Below, in pieces: positions 18,588 to 25,735 of a stretch of 64,000 bases of DNA. Under the pieces are notes generated by a model. That model had not been told where the DNA came from. It did no database searches and was given only the letters and a program-made list of their open reading frames with translations. The position numbers and the translations under genes are program-made. The stretch's first letter is position 1, and each line of letters begins with the position of its first letter. The stretch comes from Pseudomonas fluorescens HK44 (GTDB lineage Bacteria; Pseudomonadota; Gammaproteobacteria; Pseudomonadales; Pseudomonadaceae): positions 186,001 to 250,000 of the forward strand of contig NZ_AFOY02000019.1 of assembly GCF_000217955.3 (NCBI RefSeq), read 5' to 3'.

Positions 18588-19124
18588 TTATTGACCGTCC
18601 AGTGAAAAGACAAGACGGTTGGTTTTGTCAAAATCGAATCCAAGTTTTTGATAATAAGGAATGACGCCGGGGGCAGGCTCTTGTACTTCGATCTCACAGC
18701 ACCCCAGCATCCGCGCGTAAAACTCTGTAACAAGTAGTGCCATCGGGGCGACCCATCCGCGAAGAGGGTGTGTATCGCTTGTTCGCCCCTGCAATAGGAC
18801 AATCTTTATGCAGATGGTGCTTTTTCTTGGAGTCGCATAGCACAATCCGCATAGCTCTCCTTCATACCAAATAGCCAGATCCAGGCCTTTGGCATCTTTG
18901 CGCTTCCAGTCTGGGATGTTATCCCATGGGTACAGGACTGTTTCTCCCCACAGATGATATGCATCGATCGACTCCAGGGTGATCGGGTCAAACTTCAACG
19001 CTGACGCGTTGATTCCTGCGGCCTGAGCGTCCTTGTCATTCGACAAGGTCTTATATGCAAGCTTTCGAGCATCGGACTTGAACGTCTGGTTACGGAGCTC
19101 GGTGCCTTTTCCTTTTCGTCTCAT
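18588..19124 (-). CDS. GNAT-like N-acetyltransferase, accessory
   Basis: A 178-residue protein whose second half resembles a GNAT fold: LDLAIWYEGELCGLCYATP (about 81-99) as central strands, a helix with MALLVTEFYARML (near 128-140), then EIEVQEPAPGVIPYYQKLGF (144-163), a typical GNAT C-terminus with substituted tyrosine/leucine/glycine-phenylalanine. The classical Q/RxxGxG/A acetyl-CoA loop is not clear; LQGRTSDTHPLRGW lies in its place. Base composition is AT-richer than the neighbours, suggesting transfer. The substrate is unknown. Confidence 0.6.
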   Translation of the reverse strand: MRRKGKGTELRNQTFKSDARKLAYKTLSNDKDAQAAGINASALKFDPITLESIDAYHLWGETVLYPWDNIPDWKRKDAKGLDLAIWYEGELCGLCYATPRKSTICIKIVLLQGRTSDTHPLRGWVAPMALLVTEFYARMLGCCEIEVQEPAPGVIPYYQKLGFDFDKTNRLVFSLDGQ

Positions 19125-19285
19125 TACTAGTGTTCTGTCGGGATCGAAGCGAAGAAGCGTAATGGACTGGAGTGGAGCTTATAAATCAGGCACGGGATCT
19201 GGTTTTTGTAGGGCCTGGCCTAGATAGATGAAGGACTTCGGTGAAAGAGCTCGGACGCTCTTGCTTGATCGAGGGTGCTGCTTAT

Positions 19286-19299
19286 GATCAGCGCTGATC
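19286..19299. promoter_or_regulatory. 14-nt perfect palindrome, candidate HigA-like operator
   Basis: GATCAGCGCTGATC lies 18 bp before the start of the HigA-like gene and just upstream of its Shine-Dalgarno AGGAG. XRE antitoxins usually bind a palindrome in their own promoter, so autoregulation is a reasonable inference. Confidence 0.5.
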
Positions 19300-19317
19300 G
19301 AAAGCTCAGGAGCTGAA

Positions 19318-19596
19318 ATGAAAAGTATTGGAATGCGCCCCGTGCACCCCGGCGAAATCCTCAGCGAGGAGTTTCTCGAGCTGGTGGGCATTTCGGCAGC
19401 GGGTTTGGCTAGCAGGTTGAATGAGTCTGTGGGTGTAATAACTGGCCTCGTGATGCAGATCATGGGTGTCAGTCCTGGCCGTGCAAAGAAGCTTTCCATC
19501 TGCCTGGAAACCACGCCCGAGTTCTGGTTGAGCCTGCAATCGACTTACGATCTGCGTAAGGCCGAAGTTGAGCGTGGTTGCGCCTTTGGTCATTAA
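19318..19596 (+). CDS. HigA/VapI-family XRE antitoxin-like protein, no toxin partner
   Basis: A 92-residue protein with the HigA N-terminus MRPVHPGEILSEEFLE and C-terminal TTPEFWLSLQSTYDLRKAE. These frame a helix-turn-helix in which the recognition region (ESVGVITGLVMQIMGVSPGR) diverges from the usual ANRI-x-E-I/V pattern. HigA proteins neutralise the RelE-like HigB ribonuclease and repress their operon. The 193 bp upstream contain no HigB reading frame, and the downstream sequence is the convergent BRO remnant (4-bp overlap of stops). It may be a stand-alone repressor or the residue of a TA pair. AGGAG lies six bases before the ATG. Confidence 0.75.
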   Translation: MKSIGMRPVHPGEILSEEFLELVGISAAGLASRLNESVGVITGLVMQIMGVSPGRAKKLSICLETTPEFWLSLQSTYDLRKAEVERGCAFGH

Positions 19597-20119
19597 AGCG
19601 ACTGAAGCACCCGTGAAGCCCGCTTCCACCACGGGGCATTGACTGTACGTCGTGGTCGCTCCCCCTCCGGCAACATGTGTGGAACATCTTGCAACCGGAT
19701 CCACGGCTGGTTGTTCCAGTGCAGCAAGCTCAGCGACATTTCCGGCCAGTTCAGCAGGCTCAGTATCGGCCGTTCGGTGGTGGCGGGTTGTTGGGCATCT
19801 CTGAGGGCTGGGACCACGTCGTGGGTCAGCCATTCGCGCAGGCTCCGGTATTCGGGCAGTAGTGATAAACCAGCAGCGCATAGACGCCGGATTCGCTGAT
19901 CAGCAGCGTATGTTCGATGCAGCCGTGGATGTGCATTGTCACAGTTTGGTATTGATCAGGATCGAGTTTGCGTAGCGCGCGTTCGTCGAGGAAAAGTCGA
20001 AGTAACCGACCCAGGTCGCGGGCGCTGAACCAAGGCTGGTTTTCCAGTAGCAGGGCGTGGAGGTGGAGTTTGTGGCGGGTGAAGACGTGGGGGATCAGGT
20101 AGGCGTCATTGCTATTTAT
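19593..20119 (-). pseudogene. BRO-N domain (phage antirepressor-like) protein, frameshifted and lacking its ATG
   Basis: Read on the minus strand, the sequence encodes a BRO-N/antirepressor-like protein of about 175 residues. Segments include NQPWFSARDLGRLL, ISESGVYALLVYHYCP, EYRSLREWLTHDVVPALRD and a second half NNQPWIRLQDVPHML. Two lesions are visible. The codon at the expected start (20119-20117) is ATA, eight bases after AGGAG. Near 19850-19856 one G is missing: CCG-AAT-ACC reads in the wrong frame where CCG-GAA-TAC would join both halves, leaving a stop near 19830. The joined frame ends at 19593. BRO-N proteins are DNA-binding and phage-associated. A sequencing error could explain one lesion but hardly both. 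Confidence 0.8.
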
Positions 20120-20127
20120 CGATGCAG

Positions 20128-20350
20128 CTCCTTTTGCTTAAGGGGCTGCCAGTAATCGTCGCCAAACGATTAGGTGGCAGCTATACGCGGGTTGGCGAAC
20201 CGGAGCAAAAGGAATCCGGCAGACCCGAAGGTCTCCCACGCACAGCCGCCATGACTCGAGTCGACGGACAAAAAGAGTCCACCATCGGATGGTCGTCGTG
20301 CACCTTAAGCTTTCCAGGTCGCCAAACCCAGTGCTGAATATTCAGCTGGG
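20128..20350 (-). ncRNA. Structured 5' leader of the BRO-N gene, Shine-Dalgarno sequestered
   Basis: In the minus-strand transcript, TTCCTTTTGCT (20214-20204) pairs over 11 bp (one G-U) with AGCAAAAGGAG (20138-20128), which contains the Shine-Dalgarno. This helix closes a junction holding a GGTT/AACC hairpin (20201-20190) and a long hairpin (GCTGCCA/TGGCAGC plus TAATCG/CGATTA, 20181-20145). Upstream lie AGACC-UUCG-GGUCU (20234-20221) and a 14-nt palindrome GCTGAATATTCAGC (20346-20333) inside CCCA/TGGG. The layout resembles a translational switch. No known RNA family was recognised. Confidence 0.5.
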
Positions 20351-20463
20351 GTGAGCTTAGGAACCGGGGCTTGGGGCGCAATCGGAAAGCAGTGGTGTTT
20401 TTGGAGGACTCAGCCTGGAAGTAGAGCTGAATCCAGAAATAGCGGGAGGGTCGTGCCGACCCT

Positions 20464-20490
20464 AATCGCGAGCAAGCTCGCTCCCACAGG
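20464..20490. repeat. Single REP unit (type A)
   Basis: One unpaired copy of the type A palindrome (ATCGCGAGCAAGCTCGCTCC) lies at the 3' end of ubiK, at the edge of the accessory insert. Confidence 0.75.
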
Positions 20491-20502
20491 GGATTTGTGG
20501 GG

Positions 20503-20763
20503 TCATTCAGCCGGTGGATTCAGCTTTGCTTCAAGCTCGGCGACTTTTGCCTCAAGGCTCTCAAGGCGTGCCCGGGTGCGTGCCAGGACGACCATCTGGC
20601 TGTCGAATTCTTCCCGGCTCACCAGGTCCAGTTTGCTGAAGCCGCTTTGCAGCAGGGCTTTGAACTGGCTTTCGAGTTCGCTTTTTGGCAGCGGGGTTTC
20701 GCCGCTGAACAGGCGGGAGGCGGTGCCGCTCAGGGCATCAAGGAAGTCTTTGGGTGCGAGCAT
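20503..20763 (-). CDS. ubiK: Ubiquinone biosynthesis accessory factor UbiK (YqiC/BMFP)
   Basis: An 86-residue protein of the BMFP/YqiC family. An N-terminal amphipathic part (LDALSGTASRLFSGE) precedes a C-terminal coiled coil (residues about 48-80: SREEFDSQMVVLARTRARLESLEAKVAELEAKL) that forms trimers. UbiK assists the late, soluble Ubi complex of ubiquinone synthesis. It is divergent from glnK, with a 413-bp intergenic region. In P. aeruginosa it is the direct neighbour of comM. Confidence 0.88.
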   Translation of the reverse strand: MLAPKDFLDALSGTASRLFSGETPLPKSELESQFKALLQSGFSKLDLVSREEFDSQMVVLARTRARLESLEAKVAELEAKLNPPAE

Positions 20764-21176
20764 GAGAAATGTCCTGGAAACAATGGCGGGCAGTGTATCA
20801 CGCAGTGTCTATAGTCAATGGCGCGCGCACAGACGCACGCTTTTCGCGCATATTGCCGGGCGTTGTCGCACCGTTGTTGTGCGTATTGGTGGTGGCGATT
20901 GGGCATTGGCGCCCGCAGCAGCGGCCAAGGGATTGAAATCAGTGGTTTTTCACGAGATGGCAAGCTTTCTGCTTAGTCCCTTGTGACCCATGCACTGATG
21001 CAGTCGCTGTGACGAATGCAGTGCGGCAGGCGGAGCGGGGAGTTTCGTCAGGAGCGGTTAACTGGGGTCAGTCGGAGAGTAGGGCCGACGATGCGTTACA
21101 AAGCCAGGCACTGCGCTTAGACTTGAGTCGGGTTTGTTTTCCTGGGGCAAGTCCACCAATTCGGGAGAGAGTTTTC
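20764..21176 (+). promoter_or_regulatory. glnK-amtB promoter region: sigma54 site and NtrC-like box
   Basis: This 413-bp gap between ubiK and glnK carries no gene. At 20958-20973, TGGCAAGCTTTCTGCT matches the sigma54 consensus, with GG (20959-20960) and GC (20971-20972) in exact -24/-12 spacing. About 75 bp upstream, CGCACCGTTGTTGTGCG (20867-20883) fits the NtrC dyad GCACC-N-TGGTGC closely. Nitrogen-limited, NtrBC-dependent expression of glnK-amtB is well known in proteobacteria. The leader to the glnK ATG would be about 190 nt. Confidence 0.75.
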
Positions 21177-21515
21177 ATGAAGCTAGTCACTGCCATCATC
21201 AAGCCGTTCAAACTGGACGACGTACGCGAGTCGTTGTCCGAGATCGGCGTGCAGGGCATTACCGTCACTGAGGTCAAAGGCTTCGGTCGGCAGAAGGGTC
21301 ACACCGAGCTGTATCGCGGCGCGGAATACGTGGTCGATTTCCTGCCCAAGGTGAAGATCGATGTCGCCATTGACGACAAGGATCTGGACCGGGTTATCGA
21401 GGCGATAACCAAGGCGGCCAACACCGGCAAGATTGGTGACGGCAAGATCTTCGTGGTCAATCTGGAACAGGCTATTCGCATCCGTACGGGCGAAACCGAT
21501 ACCGACGCAATCTAA
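21177..21515 (+). CDS. glnK: Nitrogen regulatory protein P-II (GlnK)
   Basis: A 112-residue PII signal protein that binds ATP/ADP and 2-oxoglutarate and regulates AmtB and the NtrB/GlnE systems. The T-loop carries the uridylylation tyrosine Y51 in TELYRGAEYVVD. Residues K40-G41 and the C-terminal TGKIGDGKIFV block are intact. ATG 21177 begins MKLVTAIIKPFKL; the open frame upstream is not conserved. Thirty-three bases separate it from amtB, the classic glnK-amtB operon. Confidence 0.95.
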   Translation: MKLVTAIIKPFKLDDVRESLSEIGVQGITVTEVKGFGRQKGHTELYRGAEYVVDFLPKVKIDVAIDDKDLDRVIEAITKAANTGKIGDGKIFVVNLEQAIRIRTGETDTDAI

Positions 21516-21548
21516 GCCACCAAACCCAACGCCCCAGGAGAAAACAAA

Positions 21549-22886
21549 ATGACTCTGCGTAAATTCGCAGGGCTAGGAGCCCTGTTGTCCATCGTAATGC
21601 CCGGCCTGGCCATGGCGGCAGATCCGGTGGCTCCTCCAGTCCTCAATTCCGGCGATACCGCCTGGATGTTGACCTCTACTGCCCTCGTGCTGTTTATGAC
21701 CATTCCAGGCCTTGCGCTGTTCTACGGCGGCATGGTTCGTTCCAAAAACGTTCTTTCGTTGATGATGCAGTGCTTCGCCATTACCGGCCTGGTCACCATC
21801 CTGTGGTTCCTTTATGGCTACAGCATGGCGTTTGACACGACGGGTATGGAAGTCAACGTCGTCAACCTCAATTCCTTTGTCGGCAGCTTCGCCAAGGCGT
21901 TCCTTGCCGGCATCACGCCCGCCAGTATTACCGGGCCTACGGCGCTGTTTCCCGAGGCGGTGTTTGTCACCTATCAGATGACCTTCGCCATCATCACCCC
22001 GGCGCTGATCGTCGGTGCCTTCGCCGAGCGGATGAAATTCTCCGCGATGCTGGTGTTCATGGGCATCTGGTTCACCGTGGTTTACGCGCCGATCGCGCAC
22101 ATGGTCTGGAGCGGTCCGGGTTCGCTGTTGGGCGACTGGGGCGTGCTCGACTTCGCGGGCGGCACCGTGGTCCACATCAACGCCGGTGTCGCTGGTCTGG
22201 TGGCGTGCCTGGTACTGGGCAAGCGCAAAGGCTTCCCGACCACTCCGATGGCTCCGCACAACCTCGGTTACACCCTGATGGGCGCCGCGATGTTGTGGGT
22301 TGGCTGGTTCGGTTTCAACGCAGGTTCTGCCGCAGCCGCCAACGGCACTGCCGGTATGGCCATGCTGGTGACTCAGATCGCGACTGCCGCAGCGGCTTTG
22401 GGCTGGATGTTCGCCGAGTGGCTGACCCACGGCAAACCTAGCGCACTGGGTATCGCTTCGGGCGTGGTTGCCGGTCTGGTTGCGATCACTCCGGCTGCGG
22501 GCACCGTTGGCCCGATGGGCTCGATGATCATCGGTCTGGCAGCGGGTGTGGTGTGCTTCTTCTGCGCCACGACCCTGAAACGCAAAATGGGTTACGACGA
22601 CTCCCTCGACGCCTTCGGCGTGCACGGTATCGGCGGTATCCTCGGCGCGATCCTCACGGGTGTATTCGCGGCTCCGTCGCTGGGTGGCTTCGGCACTGTG
22701 ACCGACATCGCGGCACAAGTCTGGATTCAGTGCAAAGGCGTGGGTTTCACGGTGATCTACACCGCGATCGCTACGTTCGTCATCCTCAAGGTGCTCGACG
22801 CTGTCATGGGACTGCGCATTACCGAGGAAGAAGAGTCGGTGGGTATCGATCTGGCACTTCACAACGAGCGCGGCTACAACATGTAA
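21549..22886 (+). CDS. amtB: Ammonium transporter AmtB
   Basis: A 445-residue Amt/MEP/Rh channel with a cleavable signal peptide (MTLRKFAGLG to AMA near residue 23) and 11 predicted membrane helices. Family segments such as LFYGGMVRSKNVLS, FAGGTVVHINAGVAGLVA (first pore histidine) and DAFGVHGIGGILGA (second pore histidine) are present. It conducts NH4+/NH3 when nitrogen is scarce and is blocked by unmodified GlnK, encoded just upstream. Confidence 0.96.
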   Translation: MTLRKFAGLGALLSIVMPGLAMAADPVAPPVLNSGDTAWMLTSTALVLFMTIPGLALFYGGMVRSKNVLSLMMQCFAITGLVTILWFLYGYSMAFDTTGMEVNVVNLNSFVGSFAKAFLAGITPASITGPTALFPEAVFVTYQMTFAIITPALIVGAFAERMKFSAMLVFMGIWFTVVYAPIAHMVWSGPGSLLGDWGVLDFAGGTVVHINAGVAGLVACLVLGKRKGFPTTPMAPHNLGYTLMGAAMLWVGWFGFNAGSAAAANGTAGMAMLVTQIATAAAALGWMFAEWLTHGKPSALGIASGVVAGLVAITPAAGTVGPMGSMIIGLAAGVVCFFCATTLKRKMGYDDSLDAFGVHGIGGILGAILTGVFAAPSLGGFGTVTDIAAQVWIQCKGVGFTVIYTAIATFVILKVLDAVMGLRITEEEESVGIDLALHNERGYNM

Positions 22887-22902
22887 GCAAGCGCATAAAA
22901 AT

Positions 22903-22928
22903 TTGCCCGGCTTGCCGGGCATTTTTTT
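22903..22928 (+). terminator. Terminator after amtB
   Basis: TGCCCGG-CTTG-CCGGGCA followed by seven T residues, 17 bp after the amtB stop, ends the glnK-amtB unit. Confidence 0.88.
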
Positions 22929-23099
22929 GTCTGGATTTTGTCTCTGAAAGTACGGCTGAAAGGTTTTTTCGTACACGTTTACTGGTGTTTGTGACGGGCG
23001 TTTTTCTGCGGCCAATGGCTTACATGATTGAAGGAATATTAGGGCCTTTGTTTTTTCCCAGAGCGCGCTAGAATGCGCCCCGAACGTGCGGAGAACTGT

Positions 23100-23525
23100 A
23101 TGTGGCAACAGACTCTGATAACCCTGCGGGCACGGCCCCGGGGCTTTCATCTGGTAACGGACGAGTTACTCGCCGGCCTGCCTGAACTCCAGGCATGTCG
23201 GGTCGGTCTGTTGCATTTGTGGCTGCAGCACACCTCGGCGTCGTTGACCATCAACGAGAACGCCGATCCGGCGGTACGTCGCGACTTCGAACGGTTTTTC
23301 AATCGGCTGATCCCACAAGGAACAGCTGGCTATGAGCATAACGACGAAGGCCTGGACGACCTCCCGGCGCACTTCAAGGCCAGTTTGCTAGGCTGTCAGT
23401 TGAGTCTGCCGATAAGGGCAGGCCGATTGGCGTTAGGTAGCTGGCAAGGTGTCTATCTGGGTGAGCACCGCGATCATGGCGGTGCTCGCAAAGTCCTCGC
23501 CACCGTGCACGGTGAAGAGGCATAA
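23100..23525 (+). CDS. yjbQ: YjbQ family (UPF0047) protein
   Basis: A 141-residue UPF0047 protein with the signature HTSASLTINENADPAVRRDFE near residues 42-62 and a histidine-rich GEHRDHGGAR near the end. Family members have been reported to show weak thiamine-phosphate synthase activity when overexpressed, but the physiological role is unclear. ATG 23100 has GGAG nine bases upstream. The PA5286 orthologue has the same position between amtB and sutA. Confidence 0.85.
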   Translation: MWQQTLITLRARPRGFHLVTDELLAGLPELQACRVGLLHLWLQHTSASLTINENADPAVRRDFERFFNRLIPQGTAGYEHNDEGLDDLPAHFKASLLGCQLSLPIRAGRLALGSWQGVYLGEHRDHGGARKVLATVHGEEA

Positions 23526-23627
23526 GCCGCTGGTTACCAGTGGATGTTGATTTTTTTCCAGCGGTCGTCGACAGACGACAAAGCTGGGCTATAACTAATC
23601 TGCTTTTCGCAAGTCATGAGGTAGAAC

Positions 23628-23954
23628 ATGAGCGACGATGATCTGGAAAACGACGACCTCGAAGTAGGCGACGAAGACGAGACCGAAGAAGGCCTGGAAG
23701 CAGCGGCGGAAGACGTTGCTGACGACGATGGCGGTGATGACACGCCGGTCCCGACCGCCAAAGGCAAGGCCAAGGCTGCGGTGTCGGTAGACGAGCTGCC
23801 GAGTGTCGAGGCCAAGAACAAAGAGCGTGATGCTCTGGCGCGCGCGATGGAAGAGTTCCTTGCTAAAGGCGGCAAGGTTCAGGAAGTCGAGGCCAATGTG
23901 GTGGCGGATCCGCCAAAGAAGCCTGATAACAAGTACGGCAGCCGGCCTATCTAA
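23628..23954 (+). CDS. sutA: SutA, RNA-polymerase-binding slow-growth factor
   Basis: A 108-residue, largely disordered protein. Residues 1-40 are almost entirely acidic (DDDLENDDLEVGDEDETEE), the middle has a predicted helix (ERDALARAMEEFLAKGG, about 65-81), and the tail is PPKKPDNKYGSRPI. This matches SutA of P. aeruginosa, a small protein that binds RNA polymerase and supports rRNA and housekeeping transcription during dormancy. Position after amtB-yjbQ agrees. The helix and basic tail are the likely polymerase contacts. Confidence 0.85.
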   Translation: MSDDDLENDDLEVGDEDETEEGLEAAAEDVADDDGGDDTPVPTAKGKAKAAVSVDELPSVEAKNKERDALARAMEEFLAKGGKVQEVEANVVADPPKKPDNKYGSRPI

Positions 23955-23975
23955 GCGCCTGCTACGTGCTTGCTG

Positions 23976-24004
23976 AAAAAGCCCGCCGTCGCTGCGGGCT
24001 TTTT
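23976..24004 (+). terminator. Terminator after sutA
   Basis: An eleven-base-pair stem AAAAAGCCCGC/GCGGGCTTTTT with a seven-base loop begins 21 bp after the sutA stop. Confidence 0.88.
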
Positions 24005-24032
24005 CATGGGTGAAACAAAAGAGGCCGAAAAG

Positions 24033-24117
24033 CATCGCGGGCAAGCCTTGCTCCTACAGACTTGCGTCGTTCGAGCAGGTGACGACAATCCCGTAGGAGC
24101 AAGGCTTGCCCGCGATG
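24033..24117. repeat. REP pair (type B), inverted
   Basis: A second palindrome type, unit CGCGGGCAAGCCTTGCTCCT, is present as inverted copies at 24033-24058 and 24092-24117. It differs in sequence from the type A units and is the only pair of this type seen here. Confidence 0.82.
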
Positions 24118-24132
24118 ACAATCTTGAGGACG

Positions 24133-24837
24133 CTACGAAGCTGAATTCCACCGCGCCAACAACGCCGGCAACTCGGTCAAACTGCGAATCTCGGCATCGG
24201 GCGCCTTGTCGGCTTCCCAGGCTTTACCGGCCGGGTTGAACCAGATCGCCCGCAACCCCGCCTGCTGAGCGCCGGCAATGTCATCGCCCGGATGATCGCC
24301 GATATGCACTGCGGCCTTTGCCGTTACATCGCCGCGTTTCAAGGCTTCGTGGAACAGTCGGGCATCGGGTTTGGCGATGCCGATATCCTCTGCGCACAAG
24401 ATGAACTTGAAGTAGTCCGCCAGCCCTAGCCGGCGCACATCCGCGTTGCCGTTGGTGACCACGCCCAAGGCGTAGTGATTGGCCAGAATTTCCAGCGTCG
24501 GTTGCACCTCGGGGAAGATTTCCAGCTGATGCCGTGCATGCAAAAACACTTCGAAGCCCTGATCGGCCAACTCGCTGGCCTGCTCATGGGCGTAACCGGC
24601 TTCTTCCAGTGCGTGAAACAGTACCCGGCGGCGCAGGGCACTGATGCGGTGCTTGAGGCTTGGTTCGTGGCTCAATACCCGTTCACGAATCGCCCACAAA
24701 TGATCGACCGGCAGGGCGCCGAGGTTCGGCGTGTGCTCGGCCAGCCACTGGCGCAGCACTGCTTCAGCGCTGACGATCACCGGGGCGGTGTCCCACAGGG
24801 TGTCGTCGAGGTCGAAGGTGATCAGTTGGATTGTCAT
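24133..24837 (-). CDS. HAD-superfamily phosphatase, YigB-like
   Basis: A 234-residue HAD hydrolase with DLDDT (residues 9-13, nucleophile D9), VVTNGNAD motif II, a lysine in GIAKPD and HIGDHPGDDIAGAQ motif IV. A small helical cap lies between residues 15 and 95. The closest well-known relative is E. coli YigB, a FMN/5-amino-6-ribitylaminouracil phosphate phosphatase; the substrate here is inferred only. Its start overlaps the end of xerC by 4 bp (ATGA), as in the conserved dapF-DUF484-xerC-yigB operon. Confidence 0.88.
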   Translation of the reverse strand: MTIQLITFDLDDTLWDTAPVIVSAEAVLRQWLAEHTPNLGALPVDHLWAIRERVLSHEPSLKHRISALRRRVLFHALEEAGYAHEQASELADQGFEVFLHARHQLEIFPEVQPTLEILANHYALGVVTNGNADVRRLGLADYFKFILCAEDIGIAKPDARLFHEALKRGDVTAKAAVHIGDHPGDDIAGAQQAGLRAIWFNPAGKAWEADKAPDAEIRSLTELPALLARWNSAS

Positions 24838-25733
24838 TGCTCATCGCCTTTGATGCGTTTGGCCCGTGGATGGGCGCTGTCGTAGACCGTGGCCAGGTGC
24901 TGGAAGTCCAGGTGGGTGTAGATCTGCGTGGTTTTGATGTCTGCGTGGCCGAGCAATTCCTGCACCGCGCGCAAGTCTTGCGAGGACTCCAGCAAGTGGC
25001 TGGCGAAGGAGTGTCGCAACATGTGCGGGTGCAGGTTTTGCCCCAGTTCGCGCTCGCCGACGGCTTTGACCCGCGCCTGAACGGCCCGTGAGCCGAGGCG
25101 TCGGCCTTTCTGGTTGACGAATACCGCATCGTCCACCGGGTTCGCCATGGCGCGCAGCGGCAACCACAATTCGAGGGCTTCGCGGGCCTTCTTGCCAACA
25201 GGCAGCACCCGGGTCTTGCTGCCCTTGCCGAGTACTTGCACCAGGCCGTCCGCCAGGTCCAGCTGTTCAAGGTTGAGTCCGGTCAGCTCCGACAGGCGTA
25301 AACCGGACGAGTAAAACAGCTCAAGAATCGCCTGGTCGCGGCGAGCCATGAAGTCGTCTTCCACAGCGCCGTCAAGCAGTTGCAGCGCACGGTCGGTGTC
25401 GAGGGTTTTCGGCAGGCGGCGCTCGCCCTTGGGGGGCGCCAGGCCGTTGGCCGGGTCGTGGTCGCAGAGGTCTTCGCGGTTCAGGTAGTGATAGAGCCCG
25501 CGTACCGCCGACAGCAGCCGCGCCAGGCTGCGCGAGGATTGTCCTTGCGAGTGCAGGCGGGCGATCAGGCTGCGCAGGCGTTGGATGTCCAGCGCGGTCC
25601 AGCTGCCGATATCGTTTTTTTTGCAGTGTGCCAGGACCTTGTTCAGGTCGCGCCGATAGGCTTCCAGCGTGTGAGGCGACACCTGACGCTCACTGCGCAG
25701 GTGCTCGCAGTAGGCGTCCAGTTGTCGTTCCAT
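24834..25733 (-). CDS. xerC: Site-specific tyrosine recombinase XerC
   Basis: A 299-residue tyrosine recombinase that, with XerD, resolves chromosome dimers at dif. An N-terminal SAM-like core-binding domain spans residues about 1-95. The catalytic set is complete: R146, K170, H237 and R240 (HMLRHSF), H263 and the nucleophile Y272 (IYTHLDF). It lies two bases after DUF484, in the order dapF-DUF484-xerC known from enterics and pseudomonads (sss in older Pseudomonas usage). Confidence 0.95.
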   Translation of the reverse strand: MERQLDAYCEHLRSERQVSPHTLEAYRRDLNKVLAHCKKNDIGSWTALDIQRLRSLIARLHSQGQSSRSLARLLSAVRGLYHYLNREDLCDHDPANGLAPPKGERRLPKTLDTDRALQLLDGAVEDDFMARRDQAILELFYSSGLRLSELTGLNLEQLDLADGLVQVLGKGSKTRVLPVGKKAREALELWLPLRAMANPVDDAVFVNQKGRRLGSRAVQARVKAVGERELGQNLHPHMLRHSFASHLLESSQDLRAVQELLGHADIKTTQIYTHLDFQHLATVYDSAHPRAKRIKGDEQ

Positions 25734-25735
25734 GG

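Noticed and set aside
19125..19317. HigB toxin upstream of the HigA-like gene
   Set aside because: All three plus-strand frames were read; the longest is about 20 codons and has no RelE-like sequence.
21573..23150. 525-residue frame antisense to amtB
   Set aside because: AmtB is unambiguous; the antisense frame crosses the amtB terminator and has no family resemblance.
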